DNA of 64,000 bases from Lumnitzera littorea (GCA_024138015.1 JAMXBB010000004.1:79236983-79300982); one strand, 5' to 3'. Positions 24,287 through 35,574 are shown, counted from the stretch's first letter. Made by a program: numbers and translations. Notes: generated from the letters alone by a model not told the origin.

Positions 24287-26280
24287 GTAAATTTGTGTTG
24301 TTAGTCTTAAACTCTTTAATTTGCATTCTAAGCTTATCTTCCTCATCTCTCATCATGCAAAGAGTTTGGCCTAGGCCCCAATACTCTTCTTTCTTTTTCT
24401 ACAACTCCTCCTTTAGGCCTTTGGACTCCTTATATTGCTCTTCAATCTTAGCCTTTAAGCTCTAAACTTCATTAGCAACTATGGTATGTGCCAACTTTTT
24501 AGCAGTAAGGTCTTCTTAAAGCTTTCTCGACTCCATCTTAGCCCTTATCCTTGCATTATCGGTAGCAACAATCTGGGCTTTGGAAGCATTATATGCATCC
24601 TCAATTTTTTGCAACATTTTGATTTAGTATGATGAGTATTAGAAGTAGCTTGATAGAATACATGAAGACTACTATGGATATTACTTTCTTTGTTTCCTTG
24701 TTGGCCTCATCTAAGGTCATTAGAATGTGGTTGCTTATTTGAAAAAGAAAGGAAGTGTCAGCAAGTAAACAAATTCAATAGTTAAAAAATGGTTATGGAT
24801 ACTTACATCATACAACTTGGCTGCGATATGGGCCTTATTGCAACCACTGACCCTATTGACATCCTTCTTGGCAATCCCTTTTTCCTTTGGAAGAATAATT
24901 CCTTCTATTAAGACCAAAGTTTTGTCTTGTCTCTTAGGGCCAAGTGGATATCCAAGATGTTGTGGCTCCAATATGGAATGAAGTAATCACCAACCTCCAT
25001 GTTGGTGACGAATTCGGTACTGTTGATGTCAAGAGCTTCAAATAACATTCCTCCTTCATCCTCTTGTCTAAATCTTTAGACCATTTGGTAGGTAGTTAGC
25101 TGGCAAGTTCCTTCTTTGGTCTCTTACTAGCACTCAATAACTCCACCATCAACGGTGACCCTTTAGTGGCAGTAGTAGCTTTAGCCTCATTGTGAAGTTG
25201 GGTCTCTTGACTAACCTTTCTCAACTTAGCAACAAGTTGAATATTCTCAATCAGACGCTCCCTAAAATGGGTGATTTTGGTTTGTACAATCTTTTCTCCC
25301 TCCTTTCGCTTCTTGATCAATTGGGAGGCTTTCTTCTATACTGCCACTTGCTTTGTTGTGTCCTCCTTTATTATTGTGTTCATGGCAGTCAGCCAAGTGG
25401 TTGTGGCTGTTTGCTTATTAGCCTTCAATTTCTTGCCCTTAACTTGGGCCAATAGCTTGGCAAAATTAACCTCACCAATACCTATATATGTGATATGAAT
25501 AAACATTTAATATTAATGTGAGGAAAAAGAATGAACTTATATTATCCATACCAAGCAATGCTCAAAGGTAGCAATTCTCCCCTAAAGTCACAAGAATGGC
25601 TTTCCTCTTGTAGCTATACTTTGTATGGCGGTTACTCTTTAGCATACCTTTCTTTTTAGAAAAGATTGGGTCTTTACTTTCATAATGCCTTATAATTCTC
25701 TTAATGTCCTGGAAGAACATTTTTCGTCAGTTTGCCTCCTAAATGTGAAAAAATACCAAAACAGTTGAGGCATAGCCTTAAGTTTGACTTCTTCATAGAC
25801 CATCTTGAAAGCCACTAGAAGCCGATATGTATTTGGTGAGAACATACTTGGCGTGACTTAGAAGTAGTTAAAGAAGCCCTTCACAAATGTCGAGAAAGGG
25901 AAGTGCAACCTAAAATCCAAATATTTTAGATATATGTAGAATTCACGCTCCCTTGGGAAACATACTCTTTCCTCCTCTCTTGGCCTCCTAAGATTCTATG
26001 ATTCGGGAAGGTCTTATCAATATTAGTTATATTTTGTGACAAGGACTCTATTGACAACACTAGTAGTTCCATCTGGAGAGTCGTAGAAGTAAACTATATT
26101 GTTATACAGATACTTCGCTAAAGATCTCCCTTTTTTGTCTTCAGGATAATTATCTACTACAAGAGCGTTAAGCCAAGTGAGTTTATCCTACCATTCCTCA
26201 ATGCTATTGGCCGAGTTACTAGAAGAACGTGCTACTTCACTCCTCTTTTAAGGGGGTGAAGTAGCTATAGACTCGATCAT
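23957..26280 (-). pseudogene. Antisense extra ORF of a Tat element, gypsy-type transposon domain
   Basis: Read on the - strand from an ATG at 26,280 (MIESIATSPP), one frame stays readable for about 200 codons with interspersed stops. It shows SLAKYLYNNIVYFYDSPDG, FPREREFYIYLKYLDFRLHF, FSTFVKGFFNYF, PSMFSPNTYRLLVAFKMVYE and AMPQLFWYFFTF. This order and spacing resembles the putative gypsy-type transposon domain (Pfam Transposase_28). The C-terminal half (25,320-24,290) is charged and coiled-coil-like (for example KAKIEEQYKESK, GLKEEL). It ends in a duplicated 55-residue block containing ETMKRGLSIEEALNIVTPS. Extra ORFs between integrase and the 3' LTR, some antisense, are known in Tat elements; their role is unresolved. 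The frame shifts at least once near 24,735-24,971. Confidence 0.7.
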
Positions 26281-26816
26281 TTCTTAATTTGAAAGGATGA
26301 GTCAACATATTATGTTATGGACCATACCTAAATGTTTATAAGGAATGATGTTACAAAAAGTCAATGAATTTGAGAGTGAAGACGAGATGTCGAAAGGAAA
26401 TGAAAGTTTGTAGGTGCAATTAGAAGAAATGTATTTCAATTTTGAACAGTCCTTTAAATACGAACAATTTACCCTCGTAACTACAAACTTGTTTTTGACA
26501 GTAATGATGTGCTGATTTAATATTGGCGTAGATTGTTGATGTGTGTTTCAAGATAGAAATCCAATGGTTAACAACTCTCTAATAGTTATTAGGCTTGCAA
26601 CATAATGATGATCAAGGTGACAAGTGTCATGCCTCCTACTTTTTGGTCTCTTAAATAGGTAGGAAATTGAAAATAACGACTTTTTGAATGGGATACGATT
26701 TGTCTTGCTTCCTACCTTGCTTAACATCTAAACAACTGCTCCCCACTCATCCTTTAGCACATTATATATTACTCTCTTCGTCAAATTCTTAAACATGGGA
26801 GTTAGGGTACAAAAGT
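26281..26816. other. Non-coding tail of the nested Tat element
   Basis: Sequence between the start of the antisense ORF and the 3' LTR. It would hold both the promoter of the antisense ORF (to its right) and the polypurine tract of the element; only a weak purine stretch, GGGAGTTAGGG, at about 26,797-26,807 is visible. Confidence 0.5.
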
Positions 26817-27314
26817 TGATAGTCAATTTTCGTCCACTCAGTTTGATAAGCATTAATATAACTTCACTTACTCATCCATTCAGTTGTTGATAGGCTGGGT
26901 AATCTGCACTTAAGGCATCTTGCCGAGTAATTGACATTTTTGGAATTTCGCTAAGTAACATAGATTCGTTCTTGATTTGAATTCAAGTTTATGGCATAAA
27001 TAATTATCACAAGCATGGTTATATTACATAATTACCTACTCTCCCTACATTCTAGGGAAGGTGTCTAATGAAGAAATTTCCATGTATCTCGAAAGTTATT
27101 CCAATAACTACTACTTCAAATATGATGAACTCCTATAAATAACAGAAAGAAACTTTATAAGAGATATCTGATAATTCTTAACCACTTACTTTCACTTTTC
27201 TTATTCCTATTTACTGACTTAGGCATCAAAGTGACCGTACCGGGCTAACCCCAATACTAAGCAATTTTCTTTTCTTTGCAAGACAATTTTGACTTCTAAA
27301 ATCCACCATCAACA
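26817..27314 (+). repeat. 3' LTR of the nested Tat element
   Basis: Starts TGATAGTCAATTTTCG and ends ATCCACCATCAACA. TATA box at 27,134-27,141. It aligns along its whole length with 19,490-19,986. Confidence 0.87.
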
Positions 27315-27402
27315 AAGGCCATTGGGCTTGGGCTTAGATTTGAATTTAGCCTAGGTTAACCTAGTCTATATGTGCAATTTGATTGCACAAATGAATAAGG
27401 CA

Positions 27403-27480
27403 TAAGCCAACAACCTAATCATTAAGGATTTAGAATTGCATTGGATTTGGCTTAAAGGTCTGGGGTTTAAATCTTACTAG
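27403..27480 (+). repeat. tRNA-like / SINE-like segment inside the Ogre LTR
   Basis: An A-box-like word (CTAATCATTAAGG) is followed about 45 bp later by a B-box-like GGGTTTAAATCTT; the 3' LTR copy (43,503-43,567) is better preserved, with TTAACGGTTAAGG and GGGTTTGAATCTTGC. Spacing fits a pol III internal promoter. It is present in both LTRs, so it predates the insertion. No cloverleaf can be drawn confidently. Confidence 0.3.
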
Positions 27481-27993
27481 GCATAAAGTGCCTTACTTTT
27501 TTTCTTTTGAAAAAATAAAATAAAGGGAATTTAGTATAGACTAGAATTTGGTCAACAATTTAATATAGGTTATGAAGCCTTGATTGGACTACAGCAGGGG
27601 GAGTGCTGGGTACACCCCATTCTTTTTGAATCATGTGTATGCATTACACCATGCTTGGGGGTACGTGGCACGTACCTAGTACGTAAATTGCTCCCCCAAT
27701 CTTTCTTCTTCCTCGATTTATTTTCCTTGATTTTCAACTTCTTAACCTCTTTGGTCGGGCTAATTTAGGTCATTTTTTGATCAATTTTATTACATGATTC
27801 CGCTAAATTAATGGTGGACTCACGTAGAATACATGGCCTAGTTTTGAATAAACCCCAAATTTCATCTAAATTCAATCAAAATTTGATATTAAATTGGCTT
27901 TAGAAAGGAAAATAAAACTCAAAATCCGGCATCCCCATTCATGGCCAATTTCTCCATTAATGAGCTTTCCAACCTTATTTAAGTAGACATTAG

Positions 27994-28000
27994 TATAAAT
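27994..28000 (+). promoter_or_regulatory. Ogre LTR TATA box
   Basis: TATAAAT, followed 20-30 bp later by the probable transcription start region. The 3' LTR has the slightly changed TATAAAC at 44,042-44,048. Confidence 0.55.
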
Positions 28001-29286
28001 AAGGACTTCTAGATTCATTTTGAACATAGAGCTTGACCAAAAACACTCTATACAAGTTCAAATCCTAACTTCCTCTCTCTAGCATGATCTCTTCCTCTCT
28101 CTTTGGTAGTGTCCTCCACGACGATTTCTAACAAAAACCACCACCACTGTAAGCTCTAGCACCTTGAAATACCAAGACCCAACCTCCCTTTCATCTTTAG
28201 TAACCACCATTGTAGCCGCCTATATTCAACTGTAACTACTTAAGCTTTGATTACTACCCAAATAGCCATAAGACACCAAGGTGTCGTTGCTACCCCCACC
28301 AAGTTCAATTAGAAACTCACAAATCCAACTTCGCCCACTTAATTTGGTATTCGTATCATCCCAAGAAACACCACATTACTAGTGCTCGTTGTTCACTACA
28401 ATCAGTTTGAGCTGATGAAGCCGACTCGAGTTGACCTAAGTTGATCCAATCTACAACATTTTTATTTATTTATTTATTACTCATGTACTTGTAAATGTAA
28501 TTATAAAATAAAAAAAAAAACAAAAGGAAAAAAATAAAGAAGAAGAAAAAAAAAATAGCAAAGCTCAAGTTTGTTGTCTTTCTAAAATAAGTAAAAGCAA
28601 ACGATCCTTTTTCAAATTAGGACATTTTCTAGAACATTCCAAAAATAAAACTCAGATTTAGGACCTTTTAGATCTTTCTTAATAAAATCAAATCTACTTA
28701 AACACGTAAACTCGACGTGTTTTCAAAATTAAAAAGAACCCAATATAGTAAAGTTTTACCAAAAGAACTATATAGGTCTGATCTCAAATAGCTGGTACGA
28801 AGGCACCTAAAGGGTGACGGTAAAAAATAATTCTTTTTTAGTTTTTCCACTATTATTTAGTTTAAATTTCTCTAAGATAGGGTCCGATTCATTAAATTGA
28901 TGATTGAGTCTTATTTTATAGGACAATTTTTAAATAAGGTGATTTTAAGAAATTAAATCTAAAATTGGGAAGTTGATAGTACCCATAAGGGTCGAAAGAA
29001 TCTAACCTTCGAACTCAATTTTCTAGTTCTTAAAATCGTTTATAAAATTGGTTTTATCGAAAAAATCGGTAGCTAAATTATAACTAATCCACCCAATGGA
29101 TTGGTTATAATTTAACTCTCTTTCTCGACTTCAATCGAGTTGCGACACCAAAATGTTTTCAAGGTTAAGAGAACTGGTTTTGTTTAAACCCTAGTCAAGG
29201 GCCAGCATTAAACGGGTAGGGTTTAATATCGATTAGTTTAAAGAAAACTTATTTTTTTAAAAACCAAGAAAAATTAGGCTCGATAA

Positions 29287-29306
29287 TTTAGCGAATCCAT
29301 TAGGAA
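29287..29306 (+). other. Ogre primer-binding site
   Basis: TTTAGCGAATCCATTAGGAA directly follows the point where the two LTRs stop matching. It resembles the TTTGGCGACTCC-type binding site of Ogre/Tat elements, with G-to-A type changes. It fixes the 3' end of the 5' LTR. Confidence 0.6.
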
Positions 29307-29872
29307 CTCTAAGAGGGTTAGCTATTCAACTTTTCAAAATTAAAATTAATCTCTAAAAATTGCCTTACTAAGTGCAATTTATTTACTTATTCATTCGTTA
29401 TTATTTGTACCATAACTGTACCAACATTTTTATAGGTTTAGTTTCAATTGTTTAACTATTTAAGGAGGGGATTTATTTTATGTACCACAAACGTGTGATA
29501 GGAAGGTCAAACATGGAACATATTAGGAACCTAAGATGGGGGGGCCATTGTATAGGCTCTAAGTGCTTTGGTGTAACCATTGTTCGGGGTTGATTAAGCG
29601 ATGCCCACTTAAGCATGATGTGACTAATGAAAGTGTTCTTTAGCAAGTGAGGTCATATCAGCTTGAAGAGCATTAGAACTCACCCTTGATGCATTAATGA
29701 CATCCAGAATTGACAAATAATCAAGCAAAATGGGAATGGAAATATATAATGGCTTGGAGTTTCCTTGATTTCCCTTGTAATATTAACATGTTGTAAATAG
29801 GCTTTGTTTACTGTAAATGATAGTTGGTCAATCTTGTAACACATTTTTTTTCTTTGTAATTCAAATTGAGAA
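29307..29872. other. Ogre untranslated leader
   Basis: No ORF of interest on the + strand between PBS and ORF1. A GGGGGGGCCATTG tract lies near 29,538. The - strand ORF at 29,680-29,889 is a shadow. Confidence 0.5.
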
Positions 29873-30314
29873 ATGGCTTGTTCATCCAACTCTATCTACT
29901 TTAGGGAAAAGTATGTTAATAAACCCATTAACCTTAAGCCCATCTTAGACCAATGGCTTCAATATTTTAATCCAAGGGAACAAGAGTCCATTATTAGTAA
30001 GATCAAGCCCATTCTGTCACTTCCTAAGGTGAAATTAGAGACTAATTTAATTAGGGCCCTAACCAACTTTTGGGAGCCCAAAGATGTAGCATTTCGAGTT
30101 GAGCCTCACTTGATTAGTCTAACACTTGAAGAGGACACCTAATTACTTCAAGCCCCTTGCTTGGAAAATTTATGTACCCCAAATTTGGAAGTTGACCTAA
30201 TGAATGCCTTTTCAAGGTTCCTAGGGATAAAAAAAGATGAAGCAAGGCCCTCAAAAGCTATAATGGAAACTACATCAAATTAGAAGAAATAAAAGCTTAG
30301 TTTTCCATTGAGCT
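29873..30314 (+). pseudogene. Ogre ORF1, N-terminal part
   Basis: Ogre elements carry an extra ORF of unknown function upstream of gag. Here the start at 29,873 gives MACSSNSIYFREKYVNKP. About 60 residues later comes LIRALTNFWEPKDVAFRVEP and then LTLEEDT, the characteristic tryptophan-containing ...FW(D/E)P...F...LT(P)TLEE pattern of ORF1. A TAA stop follows at 30,140, after which the frame continues with text such as NAFSRFLGIKKDEARPSKA. The gene is then interrupted at about 30,315 by the gag-only element and resumes at 34,180. The start was chosen as the first ATG in the frame carrying the motif. Confidence 0.7.
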
Positions 30315-31192
30315 CAATACGGTCTGGGCCAAGGACAGACAAGGCTAGCCATTAGGGTAAGTCCAATCTTGCTGAAGGAATGAAAAATAAAGTGGGTTTA
30401 GTGAAGGTTTCAACAAATCTATGAGCCACCTAATTGGATATGACGTATTAGCTTAATTTTATACAGACCTAAGACTACTTGGATGTGATACACAGGTCTA
30501 AGTGATAAGGTTACCCACCACAATTCTTGCTAAAGGGATTGATAAGAGCTGGTAAGGGACAAACCTTTCTGAGAGAAAAGACTTAAAAGTGGTTTTTCAT
30601 TAATCTTTTGTGTGTCTCTTTTATTGTTACAAATTTTGTTATTTATAATACATCCTAAACCCTAGTGGCAAAACTATAAATAATGTGCAAGGCCTTAAAC
30701 CTTAAAGAATTGGGCCTATAAATAAAATAAAAACAAACATGTACAAAAATATAAAACTGTGTGTTTTATAGGGAGAAGTCAGCATGTGGTCATTCGACAT
30801 GCCTTAGAAGTAGTCTCGCAGTGCTTGGCCGAGACACCAAAGAAGTTGGCCCATAATTATCGAGTTTTGAAGTTAGTCAGCACTAGTTTCTCTAAGCCTT
30901 ACCGAGTGGATCCAACTCTTGGCAGCGTAAGCTCTTAGCTACTAAGTCGACTGCAGACTTTGTTGAGTGAATCTAACTCTAGGTGATGTGATCTCTCGGC
31001 ATATTGGCATGTGTAAAGCTGAGTAAGTAATTGGTTTGGCATGGGTGAGGATCGGTTATTGTCTCGGCCTTATGCTTCTCGGCACTTTATTTGTAAGAAA
31101 TAGTGTCATTTGGCTCAATAAATAGAATGAGTAAGCAAGTAGATGATCTCAACTTTGGCAGTCGGGTTGGGTCAGTACCTCAAAGCCTATCA
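30315..31192 (-). repeat. 3' LTR of the gag-only element
   Basis: Aligns throughout with 33,302-34,179. Shared text includes GGCCAAGGACAGACAAGG, GAGAAAAGACTTAAAA and AAACCCTAGT(G/A)GC. The - strand carries a TATA-like ATTATAAATAAC at about 30,638-30,650. Its outer end (CAATACGGTC) has lost the TGATA seen in the other copy. Confidence 0.85.
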
Positions 31193-31207
31193 TTCTCTCT
31201 CCCTTAG
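31193..31207 (-). other. Polypurine tract of the gag-only element
   Basis: On the - strand AAGGGAGAGAGAA immediately precedes the 3' LTR start TGATAGGC. It would prime plus-strand DNA synthesis. Confidence 0.7.
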
Positions 31208-31383
31208 AGAAATTTTGACCCGAAACTTAGTAATTGGCTACTTCAAACCCTACTGGGATCAAATACCATCCTACAACAACCAGAAGGAGTGATATAGAGA
31301 TAGTTCGAGTCTATGACCAGTGCTGGCTTCATCTTCGGCTCCTTCCACTCATCGTGAATCCAATCAACCACATCTTGGTAGTC

Positions 31384-32834
31384 CTAGTAACTATCAAGTA
31401 CGGGATGTAATACGATCTCTAAGTCATACAAAAGATTATGGGCACATGAATCTTGTATCGGTAGGACATAAGATGGCTTGTCAGTCATAAGTACTTCCAC
31501 CTCTTCAAGCTTAACTAACTTGGACCTTACAATCTCCTCATTCATTGTAATCAGTATTCCCTCTATTTCCTCACAAATCGATTCGTCTTCCTCCTCCCAT
31601 CTATATACCTTAAATCTTTCCAATACAAGAGTATCAAGAATCATTATGATACATCCTCAAAACACGTATCCATCACCTCAACCTCGATAAACTCCAATCA
31701 ATACTCAATAACATCTCATAGCTGCGATGTTGTAATGGCTCATATAAGTTCTACGTAAACTTGTTAGATGACTAGGACATAGGATTCTGATATGAGGAAG
31801 GCAAGCATAGTAATTCTTAGAGCTACCATCTATGGTATTTATGGTAGGTAACAGAATCATTTCAGGAACATGGGGGCTCAACGATAGCTTTGCTTAGTCC
31901 TTCTCACCTTTACTACTCATCTCTCCAACAATCGTCACTTTTCCTTCTCTTACTTCCTCTTCTCAGGTTTCTCTCTCGTTAGTCTTCCCTAGTCGAGTAT
32001 CCCTTTGTTGTCTCATTTCCTCTCTAAGCTTCTCAAGTTGATCAAGTGTACCCTTTAGCTGTTCTTGCACATCATAGTGATTGGCATCAAGGGTGGACTC
32101 TACCCTTAAGGCTAGTCGGATAGCTTCATTTAAGCTTCTTACTCCTGAGGGGTTAACAGGTTAGGTAATCTTTGGTCTTAGCCCTCTTATGAAATGCAAG
32201 ATAGCACATGAGGGAGATTCATACAATTCACATCATCATAGGGGTGCCTTGTATTCCCTAGTAAATTCTTGGATACTCAATTGTTCTTACCTCAAGGTAG
32301 ATAGTTCATCATACAACTCATCTTGGTATGATGGGGGTACAAATTTTTCTCTCATTGCAAGTCTCATTGAGCTCCATGTAGAACTCACCCTTTTGAGGAT
32401 CCTTCACCTTACTTCCTTCTTCTACTAAGTCCTAGCAAGACCTTGAAGTTGATCCTCTATGATATATTCCTTCTCATGCTCAGGGCACAGATGCTTTTCA
32501 AAGACTTTATTGGCTTGGAATTCTTAATCTAAGTATTCGTCTAGGGGTTCATAGCCATCAAACAAGGGTACTCTCGACCTTATATCTTCTTAGCCATAGT
32601 CATAACCATATCTTCCTCGATTGTCATAAGCCATGTTAGACAGAGATATCACCTTAGTAGACTAGCTCGGCTCATAAGAAGTCTTGTCGGCAATGACTAG
32701 AACTATCCAATACTTGGTGATTCAACACAGTAACTCGAAGGCCTGCATAGCTTAGATCTTCCACTTCACTTCGGTACTTTGACTCAGTTCGGATACTAAA
32801 ATTAGCTCAACTATCTGGTTGAAGCGGGTCAGAT
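31384..32834 (-). pseudogene. gag: gag of the gag-only element (broken)
   Basis: On the - strand, after MAYDNRGRYGYDYG (ATG at 32,634), the frame reads VPLFDGYEPLDEYLD, a stop where Trp is expected, then EFQANKVFEKHLCPEHEKEY and DQLQGLART followed by two adjacent stops where gypsy gag proteins have Trp-Trp. This is the capsid core typical of many Ty3/gypsy gag proteins. Downstream, 31,644-31,384 gives an acidic C-terminal part (EEEDESICEEIEG). No zinc knuckle is readable. Upstream text from about 32,834 continues the frame with further stops. In life, such a gag might let the element be packaged while borrowing enzymes from relatives. Confidence 0.7.
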
Positions 32835-33285
32835 GCTTGCATAACTCAATAGTTGAATAGGTAAACAACTCAACTCGATAATCTTAGGAAGTATGACAGT
32901 ACGGTACTTCACTTTACTTTGGTACTTCGAATTGAAATAGCTCGATAGCTCGGCAAAGTTCAAATCCAGCACAACTATTCTTAGCAAATCAACTTGAACA
33001 TATATAATCTCACTAGACACTTGATCTTTTCAGTTCGGCAAACACAATAGTACTTTCTTAGCTACTATTACAATACTAAAACAGGATAATACATTGAACA
33101 ACTTGAAGAAGTCATATTTCAGCAACAACCTAGATTAGAATTCCCAACCAATAGAATTGAAACCAAACTAATACCTAATAAACAAATCCTCAATATCCCA
33201 AACAAACCTAACAAGAAAACACTTCCTCAAACACAAAATAGAACAAATACAATGACTAAAACTCTCAACCCTATCTAGAACCTCA

Positions 33286-33299
33286 AGCTCCGATACTAA
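33286..33299 (-). other. Primer-binding site of the gag-only element
   Basis: On the - strand TTAGTATCGGAGC lies two bases from the LTR end. It corresponds to TGGTATCAGAGC, the initiator-Met tRNA site of most gypsy and copia elements. Confidence 0.7.
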
Positions 33300-33301
33300 G
33301 A

Positions 33302-34179
33302 TGATATAGTCCAGGCCAAGGACAGACAAGGTCAGCCATTAGGGTAGGTTTGATCTTGCCAAAGAATTGAAAAATAGAATAGGTTTAGTGAGGGTTCTAG
33401 TGAATCCATGAGCCACCTAATTGGATATGATAAACCAGCTAGATTTTACACGGACCTAAAACTTGCAAGATGTGATGCATTGGTCCAAGTGATAAGGTTG
33501 CTCGCCACAATCCATGCTAAAGGTATTAATAAGAGTTGGTAAGGGAGAGACATTTCCGAGAGAAAAGACTTAAAATGGGTTATTCATTAATCTTCTACGT
33601 GTCTCTTGTATTATTACAAATGTTGCTATTTATAGTACGTCTTAAACCCTAGTAGCCAAACTATAAATAATGTATAAGGCCTTAAACACTAAAAAATTGG
33701 GCTCATAAATAAAACAAAGACAAACATGTACAAAAATATAAAACTATGTGTTTTATAAGGAGAAGTCGACATGTAATCATTCAGCTTATCTTAGAAGTAG
33801 TCTTATAGTGCTTGGTTGAGACACCTGAGAGGTCGACCCATAATTGCTGAGTTTTGAAGTTAGTCGACACTAGTCTTTTTGGGCCTTACTGAGTAGATCC
33901 AACTCTCGACAACATGAGCTCTTGGCTACTAAGTCAACGGCAGACTTTTCTGAGTGAATCTAACTTTAGGTGATGTGATCGCTCGGCATATCGGCAAACG
34001 TGAAGCTGAGTAAGTAATTGGTCAGGCATGGGTAAGGATTGGTTGTTGTCTTAACCTTTTGCTTCTCGACACTCTATCTATAATAAATAGTGTTATTCGA
34101 CTCGACAGAAAAAATGAGTCGGCAAGTAGATGATCTCAGCTTTGGTAGTCGGGTTAGGTCAGTACCCTAGAGCCTATCA
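33302..34179 (-). repeat. 5' LTR of the gag-only element
   Basis: Begins on the - strand at 34,179 with TGATAGGC and ends at 33,302 with GACTATATCA, then PBS. The same length as the other LTR, 878 bp. Confidence 0.85.
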
Positions 34180-35290
34180 CTAAATCCAACAAATGGGGCA
34201 TCTTTTGTGGCAATCCCAAAGACTAGGGACAAAACAAAATTAAAGCTTTTATCCTAGCTGCATTTAAGACTCTCCTATTCCCTAATGGAAAGTTCCTCAT
34301 CCATTTTATGGTTATTGAATTAGTGGGCCAATTTCTTGAAGGCAAATCATACGTCACGACTCTCCTCGCAGAATAAATCAGAAGCCTCAACATTTAGAAA
34401 GAAAAGAACAATGGCATATTGAAGACTAGCATGGCACTACTAAGAATATGGTTTGTCAGCCATATGAAGTGTTATGGGCTTGATTTGATTTAAGGAGAAT
34501 TTGCTCATAATATTGATCTGATTGATTCTTTTATCAATAAGGTCCATCTCCTAATAGGAAAATCTACTTACTACTGGGTATAAGCGTTGCAAAATTTCTA
34601 AGTCACTAATATCTTATGGATAGCAAGATGGAGAAACTTCATGAAGGTAATCTTAGTCTACAAATATTATCAAGCAATACTCCTAATTGGGATGAAATTA
34701 TGTACAGGCTATTACCCTAACGATATGATCAGACAATTTGGGGGAATTTAAGATATAGTCTACAAGCCTCTACTGGATATTACAACCATAGATTATGAGG
34801 ACCTTTAGGTTCTATTACCATAAAAGATGTCCAAACTCTGAGCAATTAAGCAATTGTGGGAAACAAGGACTATTAGCCCCAACATCAATTTAGAAGAGTG
34901 GCTAAGAGAAGTGGACAAGCACAGGGTAGTCACCAAAGAATATTTATATGATCAGCTCCATAAGGGAAGGGAGATCGAATCTCGAGCACCAGAGATCATC
35001 TAACCTGCACCAACTGAACCAAATCCTAAAATCAAGACCTATAAGGACTAAGTACAACCTTGAGTAGAAGTAATCTATGAAGAGTGGGACATGTGGAAGG
35101 ATCTCTTTAGGCAATCAAGACAATGTTCTTAGGCCTTAGAACTCAATTAAGGATGACCCAAAAAAGGTTCAAAGAACTTGAAGGAACGGAAGAGCCCAGC
35201 CTAAAAAAGGGGAAGGAAGCACCAATAGGACCTAGTAAGCAAAAAAATGAAACACCTGCCAAGCACTAGAAGAACGTCTAGAGATACAAA
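34180..35290 (+). pseudogene. Ogre ORF1, C-terminal part
   Basis: The frame interrupted at 30,315 resumes here. Readable text includes KIKAFILAAFKTLLFPNGKF, FMVIELVGQFLEGKSYVTTL, GILKTSMALLRIW (the LL.(I/W)W pattern), a later segment with YYPNDMIRQFGGI (ending in the R-Q-F-G motif) and an end with LEEWLREVDKHRVVTKEYLY. All these occur in this order in Ogre ORF1 proteins. Stops are frequent, often where Trp or Gln would be expected. Function is unknown in the family; a role in RNA or particle formation has been suggested but not shown here. Confidence 0.65.
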
Positions 35291-35574
35291 TACTCTTCTT
35301 ATGAAACAAATGTATTTTCTTTTTCAAATAATGTGAAAGGGAACTTTGAATGCTATAAAATAATAAAAATTACCATCTTGCTTGTTATTTATTGGTTCTA
35401 TTTCTTTGCATCCACGAGCCATACATTTTTGCATTGCTGTTTTTTATTCATTTTATTTGAAAAAATATTAATGTGCTAACTTGTTGAGAAGTGATCTTAA
35501 ATGAAGTCACCAAGATAGCTCTTAAGCGTTAAACCTTTCGAAGAAGTCTTATCAAAACCTGCCCATAGACCAAA

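Larger units (their letters stand above)
19490..27314 (+). mobile_element. Nested Tat-type retrotransposon, integrase core deleted
   Basis: A 7.8-kb element with LTRs of 497 and 498 bp inserted in the Ogre 5' LTR. It encodes gag, protease, RT, RNase H and a second RNase H on the + strand, then only a hint of the integrase zinc region, then an extra ORF on the - strand before the 3' LTR. The two LTRs differ at roughly a quarter of positions in a stretch compared by eye (near 19,545 and 26,870), so the insertion is old. The insertion site shows GGCTAT on the left and GGCCAT just right of the element. This suggests a target duplication blurred by mutation; an exact 5-bp pair at the LTR ends is not visible. 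Confidence 0.85.
27315..29286 (+). repeat. Ogre 5' LTR, second part
   Basis: Aligns with 43,402-45,363 from GGCCATTGGGC to (CT/GC)GATAAT. It carries a TATA box at 27,994-28,000 (TATAAATAAGGACTTCT) and a CT-rich transcribed leader (CTTCCTCTCTCTAGCATGATC). A partial G-box (TACGTGGCACGTACC) lies near 27,662. The short ORF at 27,580-27,768 has no recognisable domain. Confidence 0.87.
30315..34179 (-). mobile_element. Gag-only non-autonomous gypsy element (TR-GAG-like)
   Basis: Two 878-bp direct repeats (30,315-31,192 and 33,302-34,179) flank 2.1 kb of internal DNA. The orientation is fixed by a Met-tRNA-type primer site on the - strand (33,286-33,299) next to the right LTR, and by a polypurine tract on the - strand (31,193-31,207) next to the left LTR. 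LTR ends are TGATA...TATCA. The internal DNA encodes a gag remnant but no protease, RT, RNase H or integrase. This matches the described class of terminal-repeat elements with only a GAG domain. It sits inside Ogre ORF1. CTCAA on the left and CTAAA on the right are a possible target duplication. Confidence 0.8.

Noticed and set aside
24735..25498. Overlapping + strand ORFs at 25,192-25,455 and 25,271-25,498
   Set aside because: They are shadows of the antisense ORF, whose - strand frame has the recognisable composition and motifs.
29538..29570. GGGGGGG tract as a quadruplex or regulatory site
   Set aside because: A single G-run; four runs are not present nearby.
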